Shown here in pieces: positions 22,441-34,583 of a stretch of 64,000 nucleotides of DNA. The notes beneath the pieces are model-generated. The model ran no database searches. It was not told where the DNA came from and was given only the letters and a program-made list of their open reading frames with translations. Every line of letters starts with the position of its first letter. The stretch's first letter is position 1. The stretch is from the NCBI GenBank assembly GCA_036927565.1, contig JAYESD010000001.1:14880001-14944000 (forward strand). Direction: 5' to 3'. The translations under genes and the position numbers were made by a program. The DNA is from Tuctoria greenei (taxonomy: Eukaryota; Streptophyta; Magnoliopsida; Poales; Poaceae).

Positions 22441-25400
22441 GCCCAGCAAGCTGAAGATGTTGTGATTGGTATGTTTCTTGCAAACTCCAACCCCGCGACT
22501 ATACTATTTGATTCTGGAGCATCGCATTCATTCGTCTCATCAAAATATGTTGCAAAGCATAGCATGCCCATATCATACCTGAAGTTTACTTTGTTGGTTA
22601 AATCTCCTGGAGGAGAGAAGAGGACAAATATAGTATGTCCAAAAGTAAGTATATCCATAAGGGGGTAGAATTCGTTGCCAACCTTATAGTCCTGAATTCC
22701 CAAGGCTTGGACATCATATTTGGGATGGATTGGTTAAGGAAGCATAACGGAGTGATTCAGTGTGCTACTTGGACAATGCAATTAACAAATGAGGAAGGAG
22801 TCAGTATAGAGTTCAAGGCAGTACAACTGACAACCGAGAAGGCAATGGTGAATCACGCAAAATAAGTGACCTTGGAGGATATTCCAGTTGTTCGAGAGTA
22901 CCCAGAAGTGTTTCCTGAGGAATTGCCAGGTATGCCATCTGATCGTGACATCGAGTTCATCATTGATTTAATACCTGGAACTGCACCTATAGCAAAGAGA
23001 CCATATAGGATGCCTCCTAAGGAATTAGCAGAGCTCAAGAAGCAGATTCAAGAGTAGTTAGAGAAGGGTTTCATATGCCCAAGCTCATTGCCATGGGGAG
23101 CCCCAGTGCTTTTCGTAGATAAGAAGGATGGATCCCATAGAATGTGTGTGGATTACCGGTCCCTCAAGGAGGTGACAATCAAGAATAAGTACACATTGCC
23201 CCGCATTGAAGATTTGTTCGGCCAGATGAAGGGAGCTAGAATCTTCTCTAAGATTGATCTTTTCGGTCGGGATATTTCCAAATGAAGATTAGACCATCGG
23301 ACATACCTAAAACAGCTTTCAGGACACGGTATGGATCCTATGAGTACACGTCATGTCATTTGGATTAACCAACGCACCTGCATACTTCATGTATCTCATG
23401 AATAAAGTCTTCATGGAGTATTTGGATAAATTTGTGGTAGTGTTCATTGATGACATCATGATCTACTCGAAAAGTGAAGAGGAGCACGAAGAGCATCTAA
23501 GGTTGACTTTGTAGAAATTGCGATAACACCAGTTGTATGCCAAGTTCAACAAGTGCCAATTTTGGCTGAGGGAGATATCATTCCTAGATCATATCATATC
23601 TGGAGGAGGAGTGTTAGACGACCCGGGGAAGGTTAGAGATGTGCTGAAGTGGGAACCATTGCAGAATGTGAAGGAAATAAGGAGCTTTCTCGGAATGGCT
23701 GGATATTACCACCGGTTCATCAAGAACATTTCCAAGATAGTGAAGCTCATGACTGAACTGCTAATGAAGGATAAGCCTTTCAAGTAGACTCAGGCTTGTT
23801 AGGACAGTTTTGAGGAATTAAAGAAGAGACTGACAACAGCACCTGCGTTGGTATTGTCAGATGCGAGCAAGAGTTTTGACATCTATTGTGATGCATCAAG
23901 GCAAGTACTTGGTTGTGTATTGATGCAAGAAGGTCGAGTAGTAGCTTATGCATCTAGGCAGTTGAAGATACATGAACAGAACTACCCTACGCATGATCTC
24001 GAACTCGCAGCCGTAGTACATGCGTTGAAGATATGGAGACATTATGTTCTTGGTCATAGATGTGAGATTTATACGGATCATAAGAGTCTCAAGTACATAT
24101 TTACGCAAACGGACCTGAATTTGAGACATCGACGACGGTTTGAAATCATTAAGGACTATGATATGGGAATCAACTATCATCCAGGAAAGGCCAACATAGT
24201 GGCCTATGCTTTGAGACGAAAGGGAGCAAGCCACCAGCTTACCGTCAGGGAGTTGCCACCCGAGCTAGGCAAGGAGTTTGAACGGTTCAATCTTGGATTC
24301 ATAAATGAGATGGGAGCAATTGAAGTGAATCCAATCCTAGAGCAAGAAATTCGAGAAGGCCAAACAAAGGACAAGGAAATCCAGGAAATCAAGGAACGGA
24401 CCCAGGAAGGGAGAGAATTCAGATTTGATGAGGATAACCAAGGTACTCTATGGCTTGTAAATTGGATTGTTGTGCCTAATGACAAGAGTCTCCGACAGTT
24501 GATATTGAAGGAGGCACATGACTCACTTTATTCTATCCATCCCAGCTGTACAAAGATGTGCAAGGACCTGAAGACATGCTACTAGTGGGATGGTATGAAA
24601 AGGGACATAGCGGAATATGTTGCACTATGTGATGTGTGCCAGTGAGTCAAAGCTGAACATAAAAGGCCAGTCGGATTATTACAACCATTGAAGGTTCCAG
24701 AATGGAAGTGGGAAGAGGTTGGAATGGATTTCATAGTTGGGTTGCCTCGCACTTCAGCTGGATATGATTCGATATCGGTTATTGTGGATCGATTGACGAA
24801 ATCAGCGCATTTCATTCCTGTCAAGACTACCTATAGTGGAGCCAAGTTGGCAGAATTGTATATGGGAAGAATAGTGTGTTTACACGGAGTGCCCAAGAAA
24901 ATAGTGTATGATAGAGGTTCTCAATTTACCTCGAGGTTCTGGCAAAAGTTGCACGAGTCCATGGGAACTCAATTGAATTCCAGTTCTGCATATCACCCCC
25001 AGATGGATGGACAAATCAAAAGGACAAATCAGGTATCGGAGGACATGCTAAGAGCCTATGCGCTAAGGTATGGAGGAAGTTGGGACAAAAGCTTTCCATA
25101 TGTTGAGTTTTCCTACAACAACAGTTATCAAGCAAGCTTGAAGATGTCGCCATATGAAGCATTGTATGGGAGAAGGTGTAGAACGCCCTTGTTTTGAAAT
25201 GAGATAGGGGAGACTCAAGTATTTGGACCGGACGTGATCCATGAAGCCGAAAAGCAAGTTTAGACTATCCGCGAAAACTTGAGAGCCGCTCAGTCAAGAC
25301 AAAAGGGTTATGCGGATAATAGACGAAGAAGCCTATCTTTTGAGGTGGGAGACTTCGTATATCTCAAAGTATCACCCATGTGAGGTCACAAGCGGTTTAA

Positions 25401-25794
25401 TTTCAAAGGCAAGTTGGCACCTCGCTATATTGGACCATTCAAGATTTTGGACAAACGGGGAGAAGTAGCCTATAAGTTGGAGATGCCAGCACATCTTCCC
25501 GATGTTCATGATGTGTTTCATGTTTCTCAACTCAAGAAGTGCTTGAGGGTTCCGGAGGAGCAAGTACCGATGGAAGAATTGGAGCTTGAGGAGGATTTGA
25601 CCTATGTCGAGCAGCGGATCAAAATTTTGGACACTAAGGAGAGCCTCACAAGGAATAGGGTGATTTGATGGTGTAAAGTTCAATGGAGGCATCATACATA
25701 ATTGAAAGCAACTTGGGAATGAGAAGATGATCTCAAGAAGGAATTTCCCTATCACTTCCCTCTCGCGTCGAATCTAGAGGGCGAAATTCATTTT
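22441..25794 (+). pseudogene. B1: pol (protease, RT, RNase H, integrase, chromodomain-like tail)
   Basis: The protease has LFDSGASHSF (22510). RT begins at IPVVREYPEVFPEELPG, continues in VLFVDKKDGSHRMCVDYR, and has the active site FIDDIMIYS near 23445. RNase H shows FDIYCDASRQ and YTDHKSLKYIF. Integrase has zinc-binding residues near 24540-24650, GMDFIVGLP with the first Asp, and YDRGSQF with the second. At the Glu site HPQMDGQIKRTN has Lys instead of Glu. DVFHVSQLKKCLRV and IKILDTKESLTRNRV are the chromodomain-like end. At least ten nonsense codons, many reading TAG where Trp or Gln is expected, and a frameshift near 23270-23350 inactivate it. Confidence 0.85.
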
Positions 25795-25808
25795 AAGGGG
25801 GGTAGGTT
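25795..25808 (+). other. B1: polypurine tract
   Basis: AAGGGGGGTAGGTT is adjacent to the LTR start TGTAACACG. The same tract borders B2's 3' LTR at 33691-33704 on the minus strand. Confidence 0.8.
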
Positions 25809-25929
25809 TGTAACACGCCCATTTTCATGCATAATGCACTACATACATCCTCATACATGTTTAACATCAAGCCATGTAAAAATGAAAATGAATTTAGGCT
25901 TAATCTAAAAATTTCAGTCTGTCAGAGTA

Positions 25930-26224
25930 CGGACTTGTCTAGCCTCTGAAACGGACTAGTCCGGTATTGCCCTTCTGACTTAGAAAATTCAGTTTCTTTA
26001 GAGTCCAAACTTGTCTGGCGCGGTGCGTGGACTAGTCCGTGATGGCTCTGATGTTGTCCGAACTTGTCTGATTTTGAGCGAACTAGTCCGATTGTATCCA
26101 AAATTTCAGTCTGGAAATCCTTTTTATTTGAACCCCGGACTTGTCCGACCTTATGCACTGGACTAGTACGATTTTTCCACTGTTGCCAAACAGACTTGTC
26201 CGGTACCCATTGCAGACTAGTCCG
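25930..26224 (+). promoter_or_regulatory. U3 palindrome array of the B1 3' LTR
   Basis: About 12 copies or variants, including ACGGACTAGTCCGG, GCGGTGCGTGGACTAGTCCG and CCGGACTTGTCCGA, lie upstream of the TATA box. A further pair lies downstream at about 26768-26806. Confidence 0.7.
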
Positions 26225-26413
26225 ATCCTCGGGAATCAACTCGGATCTCATTATTTCTCCATGATTTGTTTTTGGGTAATTGCCTAATCTGGGCCCAAGA
26301 ACATTGTTCCCCACCCCAGAGAAGCTCAAGGGGACCCCACCTCGGCCCCTACAGTCCCCCCCCCCCCCCGAATTATACATGGAAATCACCCCCAAAACCC
26401 TAATTCTCCACCT

Positions 26414-26423
26414 CTATATAAAC
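26414..26423 (+). promoter_or_regulatory. TATA box of the B1 3' LTR
   Basis: CTATATAAAC lies about 190 bp after the array. The same CCTCTATATAAACAACCC context occurs in B2's LTRs. Confidence 0.6.
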
Positions 26424-28488
26424 AACCCAATGCCTCACACCTCTCCACCCCAATTGAAAACCCCTTGCTGCCACCCTTGCATTGTGCCGTCGTCAAGATC
26501 AAGTCCAGAGGCAAGTAGGAGGGGAGAAACATGAAGAAGGACCAATCAAGATCAATCTTCATCAATTCTTCGATGAATTGAATTTCTTCATCACCACTCT
26601 TCATCAATTAATCTCCATCAAGCCCTAATTGCCAAGATCCAAAGCCTCATGTCAAAACCTTGACCATTGGATCTCTAAACACATGGTATACCCTCTACAT
26701 TCGAGTTTTCATGCAAATTCAACCCCAACTCTCTTAGGACAAAAAACCCTAATTTTGCAGTCTGCGTAGTTCGAACTAGTCCGGTCCCAATTGCGGACTA
26801 GTCCGGCCTCTGAATCTGAACTTTGTTGATTTAATTCAAATTCAACTCAAATCAAATCCTAACTTGTCCAAACTTGTTAGAAACTATTGTAACTAGTTAG
26901 TAAACATTATTAGCAATCCATTAACAAGTTTTACCTCACAATTGCATTAATCATGCATATCATGGCATATTGAGTACTATATGAGCATTATTTGATTGAA
27001 CTGTGTGTTTTGCATGTTTGTCGCTCAGAATAGAAGGAATTACCGTAGAGAGTGCTTTCGACGACATGCAGAACTAGAACTATGAAGCCTTTGATCCAAA
27101 CCAGGCTCAAGAGCAAGGCAAGTGCCCTTGACCATATTGATCCTATTTTAACAATTTTGTATGCAAACTTGCATACTTGTGTCAATATGATGGGAAAACC
27201 CAATTTTAGGAGTTTACTAGTTTTGTATGACCACCCTTGTCGCTTGAACACTATGTAGAGAGTCGGGAAGGGTATTTTACACTTTTTACTTTGCTTTACT
27301 CAATTGGGTTTGGGAATCAACTACAATGCTTAATTATAAATTGTTGAATATGTGAATGATGAGAATTGATATTAATGACCCTTTAGCAACATGGTGCCTA
27401 GGGATCTAAGCAAGTCGGTAATGTGGATTGGGTTGGACTATTTTCGGTGGTTTTGCTTGCTTTAGAACTAAGAACCGGTTCGTGGAGCGACGATCCAGGA
27501 TTTACAGTGCCACCACAAGGCCAAGTATGGGTGTGGCTTAGCTGACTAATTAGTGAATCGCCAGTGCTGTTTGGACCATTAAGAATGCTCGGTGAAGGGG
27601 TAGTTAGATTCGGTTTGTAGAGATTGGTGGGACTACTTTGGGATCCGATTGGCTCAAGAGGGGCCCCTTGGTTGGATGTGCTCAGTTGGAGACATCACCA
27701 CCGATGAAACCTAAGTGGGGTCTAAATAGGCTAGTAATCACTTTGTAAAGACTATTTTGTGATCTCTTGGCCACACACCTAAAGAAGTGTGAGACGGCAT
27801 AATTGAGATTCCATAGTCATCGAAAGGTGATGAAATCACGAACTTGTGGGTAAAGTTGTACAACCTCTGCAGGGTGTGTCTAAAACTATCATGATAGTCG
27901 TGCTAACAGTCAATAGCAACCTGGACCCTCACATGATTAGAATATGGACTTAAATACGGTTTAATGGTTGAAATTGAATTGGGAATCGCTAGCGGTTTGT
28001 TAATTGGATTTGGTATATGGAATTGATGAATTTGAGACAAATGAGCAATTATGAGTTGAATATGGTTTATTATTTCTGGAACTGGTTATTTAAGCTGAAA
28101 TTGATGATATTTGGGTTAATTGGGAAGGACCTCATTTAATGATCATAATAATGCATTTTCAATTGTTTTGAATGTACCTTTATGCAATTAGACATTGTTC
28201 GTTACTATTCCTTGTTTAAGCTATATGTCATACTTTCCCACACTTGTTGAGTACGACATGTGCTCACCCTTGCTATTTCCCCACCAAATCCAGACGCGGG
28301 CAACCAGGTGGAGTATCAGGAGGTCTTTGAGGAGTTCTAGGCGTGTGTTTTAATGTCAAACCTGCCTATGGAGTTTGGAGTTATTAGTGTTTAGTTTTTC
28401 CACCGCAGTTTTATTAGAGCTTGTATTCGAGACTATTTGGTTTGTAATAAGATATTATTATTAGCATTGTTATTCGAGACATGGTTTG

Positions 28489-29362
28489 TGATAGGAGAAT
28501 TGGTCCCGATCTTCCGAGAGATATGGTAAACTTGATTGGGTGGAGATCTCGACGTTGATGATCCAAGGCTCTGAACGAACAAAACCCCGCAATCACTACA
28601 CCACTGCTCCGTTGGTTATCACCCGTGTCACATGAATGACCTCGCCACGAAGTCTTATCCCTGCAAGTGCAATCAAGAACACATGCAAGAACAGAGAAGT
28701 TGCAATCAAAACTGAATTGATCACGAATTTGGGGTCTCACAACCGATGATCGGCGACACTGTTCAATGACAGATTGTATCTAAGCAAAACCTGAGCCTAA
28801 TGTGGTGACGGCTGCTGTATATAAAGGAGTTTAGGGGCATGCAAGACCCCTGGACGCAACCCTAATGGGCTTCCACACGATACACGGGCCAGCAGCCCAA
28901 AAGACGGTGGCGCAGCACCGTACGGATTCTGGACGCCCACTTGTTTCACTGATTCTCGTAAACTTAGAAGGAATTTTGAGGTGGGGCTGGTTCCATTGGA
29001 ATATTTATGGAATCACAGTTCCAACCATATATTGAACATCCAAATCCAAATCCAACTCCGTATGTGTCCGGAGTCAGTTTTGGTGAAGGCAGCTCCTGGA
29101 GTCCGAGGTGGAGTCGAAGTCGAGTTGTACTTGGGTTCCTCCTTGGTGTGCACATCCTATCTCCTCCTCCTTGATTTTTTGGACTCCTTCAAGACCATGC
29201 TGGTCCTATCCATTGTTACTAATCAATAAAACATGCATGGAAACAAGCGTAAGTTCTGAAAAACAATTGACAAGGTTAGAACGTACCTGGAGATCCAATT
29301 GTCGTGCACGTTGTCTAGTGATCGGTCCTTGCATTGTACGCAAAGGAGAGATGTCCTCATCA
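28489..29362 (-). mobile_element. C3: solo LTR (874 bp) of the C family
   Basis: Plus strand begins TGATAGGAG and ends CCTCATCA, with the TSD gtttg at 28484-28488 and 29363-29367. The uninterrupted B1 5' LTR shows the empty site. Its sequence matches the C1 and C2 LTRs in the part with TCTTCCGAGAG and GGAGATCTCGACGTTGATGA, on the minus strand. It has no internal domain, which is typical after LTR-LTR recombination. It starts where the C1 LTR has an internal TGATGAGGACATC. Confidence 0.85.
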
Positions 29363-29466
29363 GTTTGTATCTGTTTATCAATTGTGAAACACTTGTGTAT
29401 GTGTGTTAAACATCCTGGACACACATGTGCATTACACTTGGTTCATTTTTGGAACCAGGTGTCACA

Positions 29467-29712
29467 GTGGGGTATTGATTTCATAGGACCTTTCCATAGG
29501 TCCTATGATTGCGAGTATATCCTTGTGGCTGTAGATTACGTGTCAAAATGGGTAGACGCTTTGCCATGCAAAAGTGTTGATTCCAAGCAAGATAGGAAAA
29601 TGTTCCATGAGATCATTTTCCCACGCTTTGGCACTCTCTGTATGGTCATAAGTGATGGAGGGTCTCATTTCATAGATAATACCTTCCAGAACTTTTTGAG
29701 GGAGCTTGGTGT
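29467..29712 (+). pseudogene. D: integrase core, first fragment
   Basis: Encodes WGIDFIGPFHRSYDCEYILV with the first catalytic Asp, then VDYVSKWVDALPCKS and FGTLCMVISDGGSHFID with the second Asp, ending in FLRELGV at the B3 insertion. The frame is open, but it is preceded directly by B1's LTR end and followed by B3. The missing Glu is in the second fragment at 53698. Confidence 0.85.
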
Positions 29713-31249
29713 TGTGATACCCAGTTCCGAAAAATGAACCAAGTTAACGTATATGTGTGTCCAGGACGTTCAACACACATACACAAGTGCACTCACAAAA
29801 GGATATACAGAAAATTTACCACAGAACAAGATTAATTAAGCACTTTTATTACAAATTCCATGATATCCTCAAATACAAGCTCTAGTGAATATTAATGAGA
29901 AGTTTGAATTAATGCAGCAGAAATAAACTAAATAAACAACTAAGCAAATAAGCAATAGGGTAGCGCAGCTCCAATCAACACCACATGCAAAGCTGACAGC
30001 AGACATGGCCTAGAACTCCGTATTATCATTGTTATACTCCCAATCCTGACCTACAACTGTTGGTGGGGGAATTGCAAAGGTGAGTACATGTCGTACTCAT
30101 CAAGTGTGGAAAGTATGACATGTAGCTGACTCAAATGACGAATACAATAATGGCTAAGTGCTAAAAAGTACATTAAAACATTTGGAAAGCGATATATTAT
30201 ATGTATGTGAAGTAAACCCATCATAAATCATGTAGTCATCATAATACGAGTCCATATTTCATTACCATCATCCATATTCCAGATTTCTCATTACCATTAA
30301 TCATATCCATTGCCATAAACCGTAATACCATCCCATAACCAATACCAAACCATAACCATAACCAAACCATCCCAAATCCCAGGTTTTCTATAATCATGGA
30401 ATTTATCCAGATGCTCATAACCGGGAGCACGGCTATCATGATAGTTTTGATACTCTGCAGAGTTTGTACCACTTTACCCACGTGTTTGTGATTTCATCAC
30501 CTATCAACGACTAAAGGAAAACCTCTATTATGCCAAAACACTACCATATGTGTATGGCCATGAGATCACAAAATAGCCTTTACAAAGGGACTACTAGCAT
30601 GTACGGACCCACTGAGGTTTCACCGGTGGCGATGTCTCCAACTGAGCACATCTTCAACCAAAGGCCCCCTCTTGTGCCATTCGGATCCCAGGGAGTCCCG
30701 CCAACCATATCCAAATCCAATCCGACTCCGCTTTCCCTGTGCGCCAAATGATCCTCTCAATACTAGCAATACCCTAATTAATCAACTACGTCGCACCCAT
30801 ACTTGACCTCGTGGTGGCACTGTTGTCCTGGCTTATTCTCGCACGAATTGGTCCTTAGATCTAAAGCAAGGAACCACAATAACATCCAACCTGTGACACT
30901 CAGTTCTGAAAATGAACCAAGTGAACGCATATGTGTGCCCAGGACGTTCAACACACATACATGAGTGCATTCACAAAAGAGTATACAGAAAATTACCACA
31001 GAACAAGATTAATTAACCAAATTTTATTATACTAATCATACCATCATCGAGTACAGGTTCTAATGAATATTAATAACAAGTTCAACTAATGCAGTGGAAA
31101 TAAACTAAATAAGCAAACTAAACAGCTAGGCAGCATAAGCAATAGGGTATAGCGCAACTCCATGCAACACCACAAGCAAGCTGACGGTAGACACGGCCTA
31201 GAACTCCGCATTATCGCCATTAAACTCCCAAACCTGACCTGCAGCTGTT

Positions 31250-31272
31250 GGGGGGGGGGGGGGGGGGGGGGG
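31250..31272. repeat. Poly-G run of 23 in the B2 3' LTR
   Basis: Homopolymer at the same place as a 12-G run in the other LTR (48494-48505) and a 5-G run in B3. Its length may not be reliable in the assembly. Confidence 0.9.
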
Positions 31273-33067
31273 TTGCAAAGGTGAGTACATGTCGTACTTA
31301 GCAAGTGTGGAAAGTATGACATGTGGCTGATTCAAATGATGAATATCATAATGGTTGAGTGTTGAAAAGTACATTAAAACATTTGAAAAGCAATATATTA
31401 CATGTATATGAAATAAACCCATCATAAGCCATATAGTTATCATAATACCACTCCATATTCCATATCCATCATCATATACCAACATCCATATTTGATACCA
31501 AAAATTAATTCATAACCATCCATAACCATTACCAAACCATAGCCATAACCAACCAACCATCCCAAATCCCAAGCTTCCTCTAATCATGTGAGGGTCCAGG
31601 TTGCTCATAACTGGGAGCACGGCTATCATGATAGTTTTAGACACACTTTGCATAGGTTGTACCGCTTTACCCACGTGTTTGTGATTTTATCACCTTTCGA
31701 TGACTATAGAATCTCAATTATGTCGTCTCACACTTCCGTAGGTGTGTGGCCAAGAGATCACAAAATATCCTTTACAAAGGGATTACTAGCCTATTTAGAC
31801 CCCACTGAGGTTTCACCGGTGGCGATGTCACCAACTGAGCACATCTTCAACCAAGGGCCCCCTCTTGAGTCATTCGGATCCCAGGATAGTCCCACCAATC
31901 ATCAACAAACCCAATCCGACTACCCCTTCCTCGAGCATCCTTAATGGTCCAAATAGCACTGGTAAAGCCCTAATTAATTAGCTATGCGGCATACATACTT
32001 GGTCTCATGGTGGCACTGTAAATCCTAGATGGTCGCTCCACGAACTTGTCCATAGATCTAAAGCAAGTAATACACTGTACATCCAACCCATCCACATATC
32101 AGGCTTGCTTAGAACACCCATTACCATATCAGATTTAACCAGTTCATGTCAACCACAATCTCATTAATGCATAATTAAATTAAGTAGTATAGTTGCTCTT
32201 CCATCCCAATTAATTAAGCGAAGCAAAAATGTAAAAATCCAAGGGTGGTTAAACAAAGCTAGTAAACTTCCTATCATTGGATTCCCATCAAATTGACACA
32301 AGCATGCAGTTTTGCAAACAAAACATTTATTTCAAAACAGGATCAATATGCTTCAAGGACACTTGCCTTGCTCTTGGGATTGGTTCAGGTCGAAGCCTTC
32401 TAACTATTGGTGATGTAGATCCTCCGCGGCACTCTCTAGCGCAAATCCGTCTAATCCGCACAATAAACATACAAGACAAGAAACACAATCAAAGAGTGCA
32501 CAAATATTACTCAATATGACATGACATGCATGATTAATGCAAATGCAAGGTGGAACTTGTTAATAGATTGCTTTTAAAGGATAACTAATTAGTTCTAATA
32601 GTTTTAAACAAGTTTATACAGGTTTGGAGTTGATTACGTCTAATTTTAGAATTCATTCGACACAATTTAACCAGGAAAATCAGACTAGTCCACTAGGGAC
32701 CAGACAAGTCCGCACTGCGCGAGAACAGCAGATTAGGGTTTTCTAGATTGACGTGAATTTGGAGATTTGGGGTTGAATTCATGTAAGGAAAAGAGAATAG
32801 AAGGTATACCAGGTGTTTAGAACTCCAATGAGTCAAGAAACTTGGAGACAACACTTGGATCTTGATGGTCTAGGGTTGATGATGAACTTGGAGATTATTT
32901 GGTGATGAAGAACAAAACTTGATGGAGATCTTGATCCTCTTTCGTTTCCTCCTCTTCTTCTTCTTGCTTGGGATCTCCTCCTCCATCCTTGATGGTGGCT
33001 CTCCACGAACTAGGGTTTTGGTGGGGTGGAAAAGTGGCAAATAGATGTCAAGCCAAGGGGTGGGGTT

Positions 33068-33078
33068 GTTTATATAGA
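33068..33078 (-). promoter_or_regulatory. TATA box of the B2 3' LTR
   Basis: Minus strand reads CCTCTATATAAACAACCC around this position. It lies downstream of the U3 array in element orientation. Confidence 0.6.
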
Positions 33079-33237
33079 GGTGGAGGCTAGAGTTAGATGG
33101 ATTTTGATTTTGAGAGGAGTAGAGGCCGATTAGAGTCCCACATGGGCTCTAAAAGAGTTAGGCACGACGTCCCTAGGCCCACTTAACGTGAAACCCAAGA
33201 AACAAGTCGTAAAACAAAAGATCAACTCGGAGTCGCG

Positions 33238-33563
33238 AAATATCGGACAAGTCCGAAAAGGACCGGACTAGTCCGAAGTTAGTCAGAAAGAAATCGGACA
33301 AGTCTGGCCAATAATCGGACAAGTCCGACTTTAGTCAGAGAGGAAAATGGACAAGTCCGCTGGAACATCGGACTAGTCCGGACAAGTCCTGGGACTTAGC
33401 AAATTTTCAAGGATTCTTGGAACACCGGACTAGTCCACATAAAATCGGACAAGTCCGAAAATGTCCAGAGGCAAAATTGGACTAGTCCGCAGCAAAAACA
33501 GACAAGTCCGTTTGAAGTCAGAGAGAAATTGGACTAGTCCTCACCAAAATCGGACTAGTCCAC
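33238..33563 (-). promoter_or_regulatory. U3 palindrome array of the B2 3' LTR
   Basis: About 14 motif copies, with ATCGGACAAGTCCG and CCGGACTAGTCCG forms on the plus strand. In the element sense the asymmetric form is CGGACTTGTCCG, as in B0 and B1. Confidence 0.75.
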
Positions 33564-33690
33564 ACTTTTCAGCATTTTAAGTGCGGTTTTGTTCCAATCA
33601 ATTTTAAACTTGTTCCTCTTTATGTGGGTTAGTGTTAAACATTTATATGAATGTATGTAGGGAATGATGCATGAAAATAAGGATGTTACA

Positions 33691-33710
33691 AACCTACCCC
33701 CCTTAAAATG
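33691..33710 (-). other. B2: polypurine tract
   Basis: Minus strand reads TTTTAAGGGGGGTAGGTT immediately before the 3' LTR. Confidence 0.8.
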
Positions 33711-34583
33711 AATCTCGCCCTCGAGATTCGACGCGGAAGAGAAGAGATAGGGAAATTCCTTCTTGGGATCATCCTCCAATTCCCACGTTGCTTCTTTTCT
33801 GTGTGGTGCTTCCATTGAACTTTAAACCATCGAATAACCTTGTTCCTTTTGACTCTCTCCTTGGTTCCAAAATTTTGACCGGTTGTTCGGCATAAGTCAA
33901 ATATGCCTCTAATTCCAACTCTTCCACTGGCACTTGTTCTTCCAGTACTCTGAAACACTTTTTGAGCTGGGAAACATGAAAGACATCATATACATCTGAA
34001 AGATGAGTTGGCATCTCCAACTTATATACTACTCCTCCTCTTTTGTCCAAAATCTTGAATGGTCCAATGTAGCATGGCGCTAGCTTGCCTCTTATATTAA
34101 ATCTCTTATGACCTCTCATCGGTGACACCTTGAGGTAAAAGAAATCTCCCACTTCAAAGGTTAATTTCCTTCTCCTATTGTCCGCATAGCCTTTTTGTCT
34201 TGATTGGGCAGCCCTCAAGTTTTCATGAATTATTTGGACTTGCTTTTCGGCTTCTTGCAACACATCCGGACCAAATACTTGAGTTTCTCCTGCCTCATTC
34301 CAGAATAAAGGTGTCCTACACTTCCTTCCATAAAGCGCTTCATATGGTGACATTTTCAAGCTTGATTGGTAACTATTGTTGTATGAAAATTCTGCATATG
34401 GCAAGCTCCTATCGCAACCTTTCCCATGCTTTAAAGCACAAGCTCTTAACATGTCCTCTAAAATATGATTGGTCCTATCGGTTTGTCCATCCGTTTGAGG
34501 GTGATATGTTGAACTAAAATTCAACCTCGTTCCCAAAGCTTCATGCAATTTTTGCCAAAACCTGGAAGTGAATTGTGAACCTC
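33711..34583 (-). pseudogene. B2: integrase C-terminal part and chromodomain-like tail
   Basis: Continues the integrase after the C1 insertion: SQFTSRFWQKLHEALGTRL, then HPQTDGQTDRTN, where the catalytic Glu appears as Asp. PLPYAEFSYNNSYQSSLKMS-type sequence, MSPYEALYGRKCRTPLFW and DVFHVSQLKKCFRV follow. A frameshift near 33850 separates the last part, which has EATWELEDDPKKEFPYLF, a chromodomain-like end that in such elements is thought to guide integration to certain chromatin. The rest of the gene is at 39383-40133. Confidence 0.8.

Larger units (their letters stand above)
19342..29466 (+). mobile_element. B1: Tekay-like gypsy retrotransposon (chromovirus), degenerate
   Basis: Contains the 3' remnant of the 5' LTR (19342-19653), PBS, an extra ORF, gag, pol (protease, RT, RNase H, integrase, chromodomain-like tail), polypurine tract and 3' LTR (25809-29466, interrupted by C3). 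The left part of its 5' LTR lies beyond B0, outside the window. It ends at 29466 within the integrase gene of element D. Pol order (RT before integrase) and a C-terminal tail of VFHVSQLKKC type place it in Ty3-gypsy, near Tekay/Del. Many nonsense codons make it inactive. Confidence 0.8.
25809..29466 (+). repeat. B1: 3' LTR, interrupted by C3
   Basis: Starts TGTAACACGCCC and ends GGTGTCACA. Net length is about 2.78 kb without C3 and its TSD. It resembles but clearly differs from B0, B2 and B3 LTRs, mainly after 28100, so B1 belongs to a sister subfamily. Confidence 0.8.
30892..33690 (-). repeat. B2: 3' LTR (2799 bp)
   Basis: Plus strand starts TGTGACACTCAG and ends GGATGTTACA. A run of 23 G at 31250-31272 is 12 G long in the 5' LTR. 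TATA box, U3 array and downstream motif pair (about 32682-32716) are present. Confidence 0.9.

Noticed and set aside
28441..29362. Complete small retrotransposon (TRIM) instead of solo LTR
   Set aside because: No internal repeat of the ends, PBS or polypurine tract within the 874 bp. It aligns to a single LTR of C1 and C2.
29108..29737. 209-codon open frame on the plus strand
   Set aside because: A chance fusion of solo LTR C3, the B1 LTR end and the D integrase fragment. Only the last 80 codons are real coding sequence.
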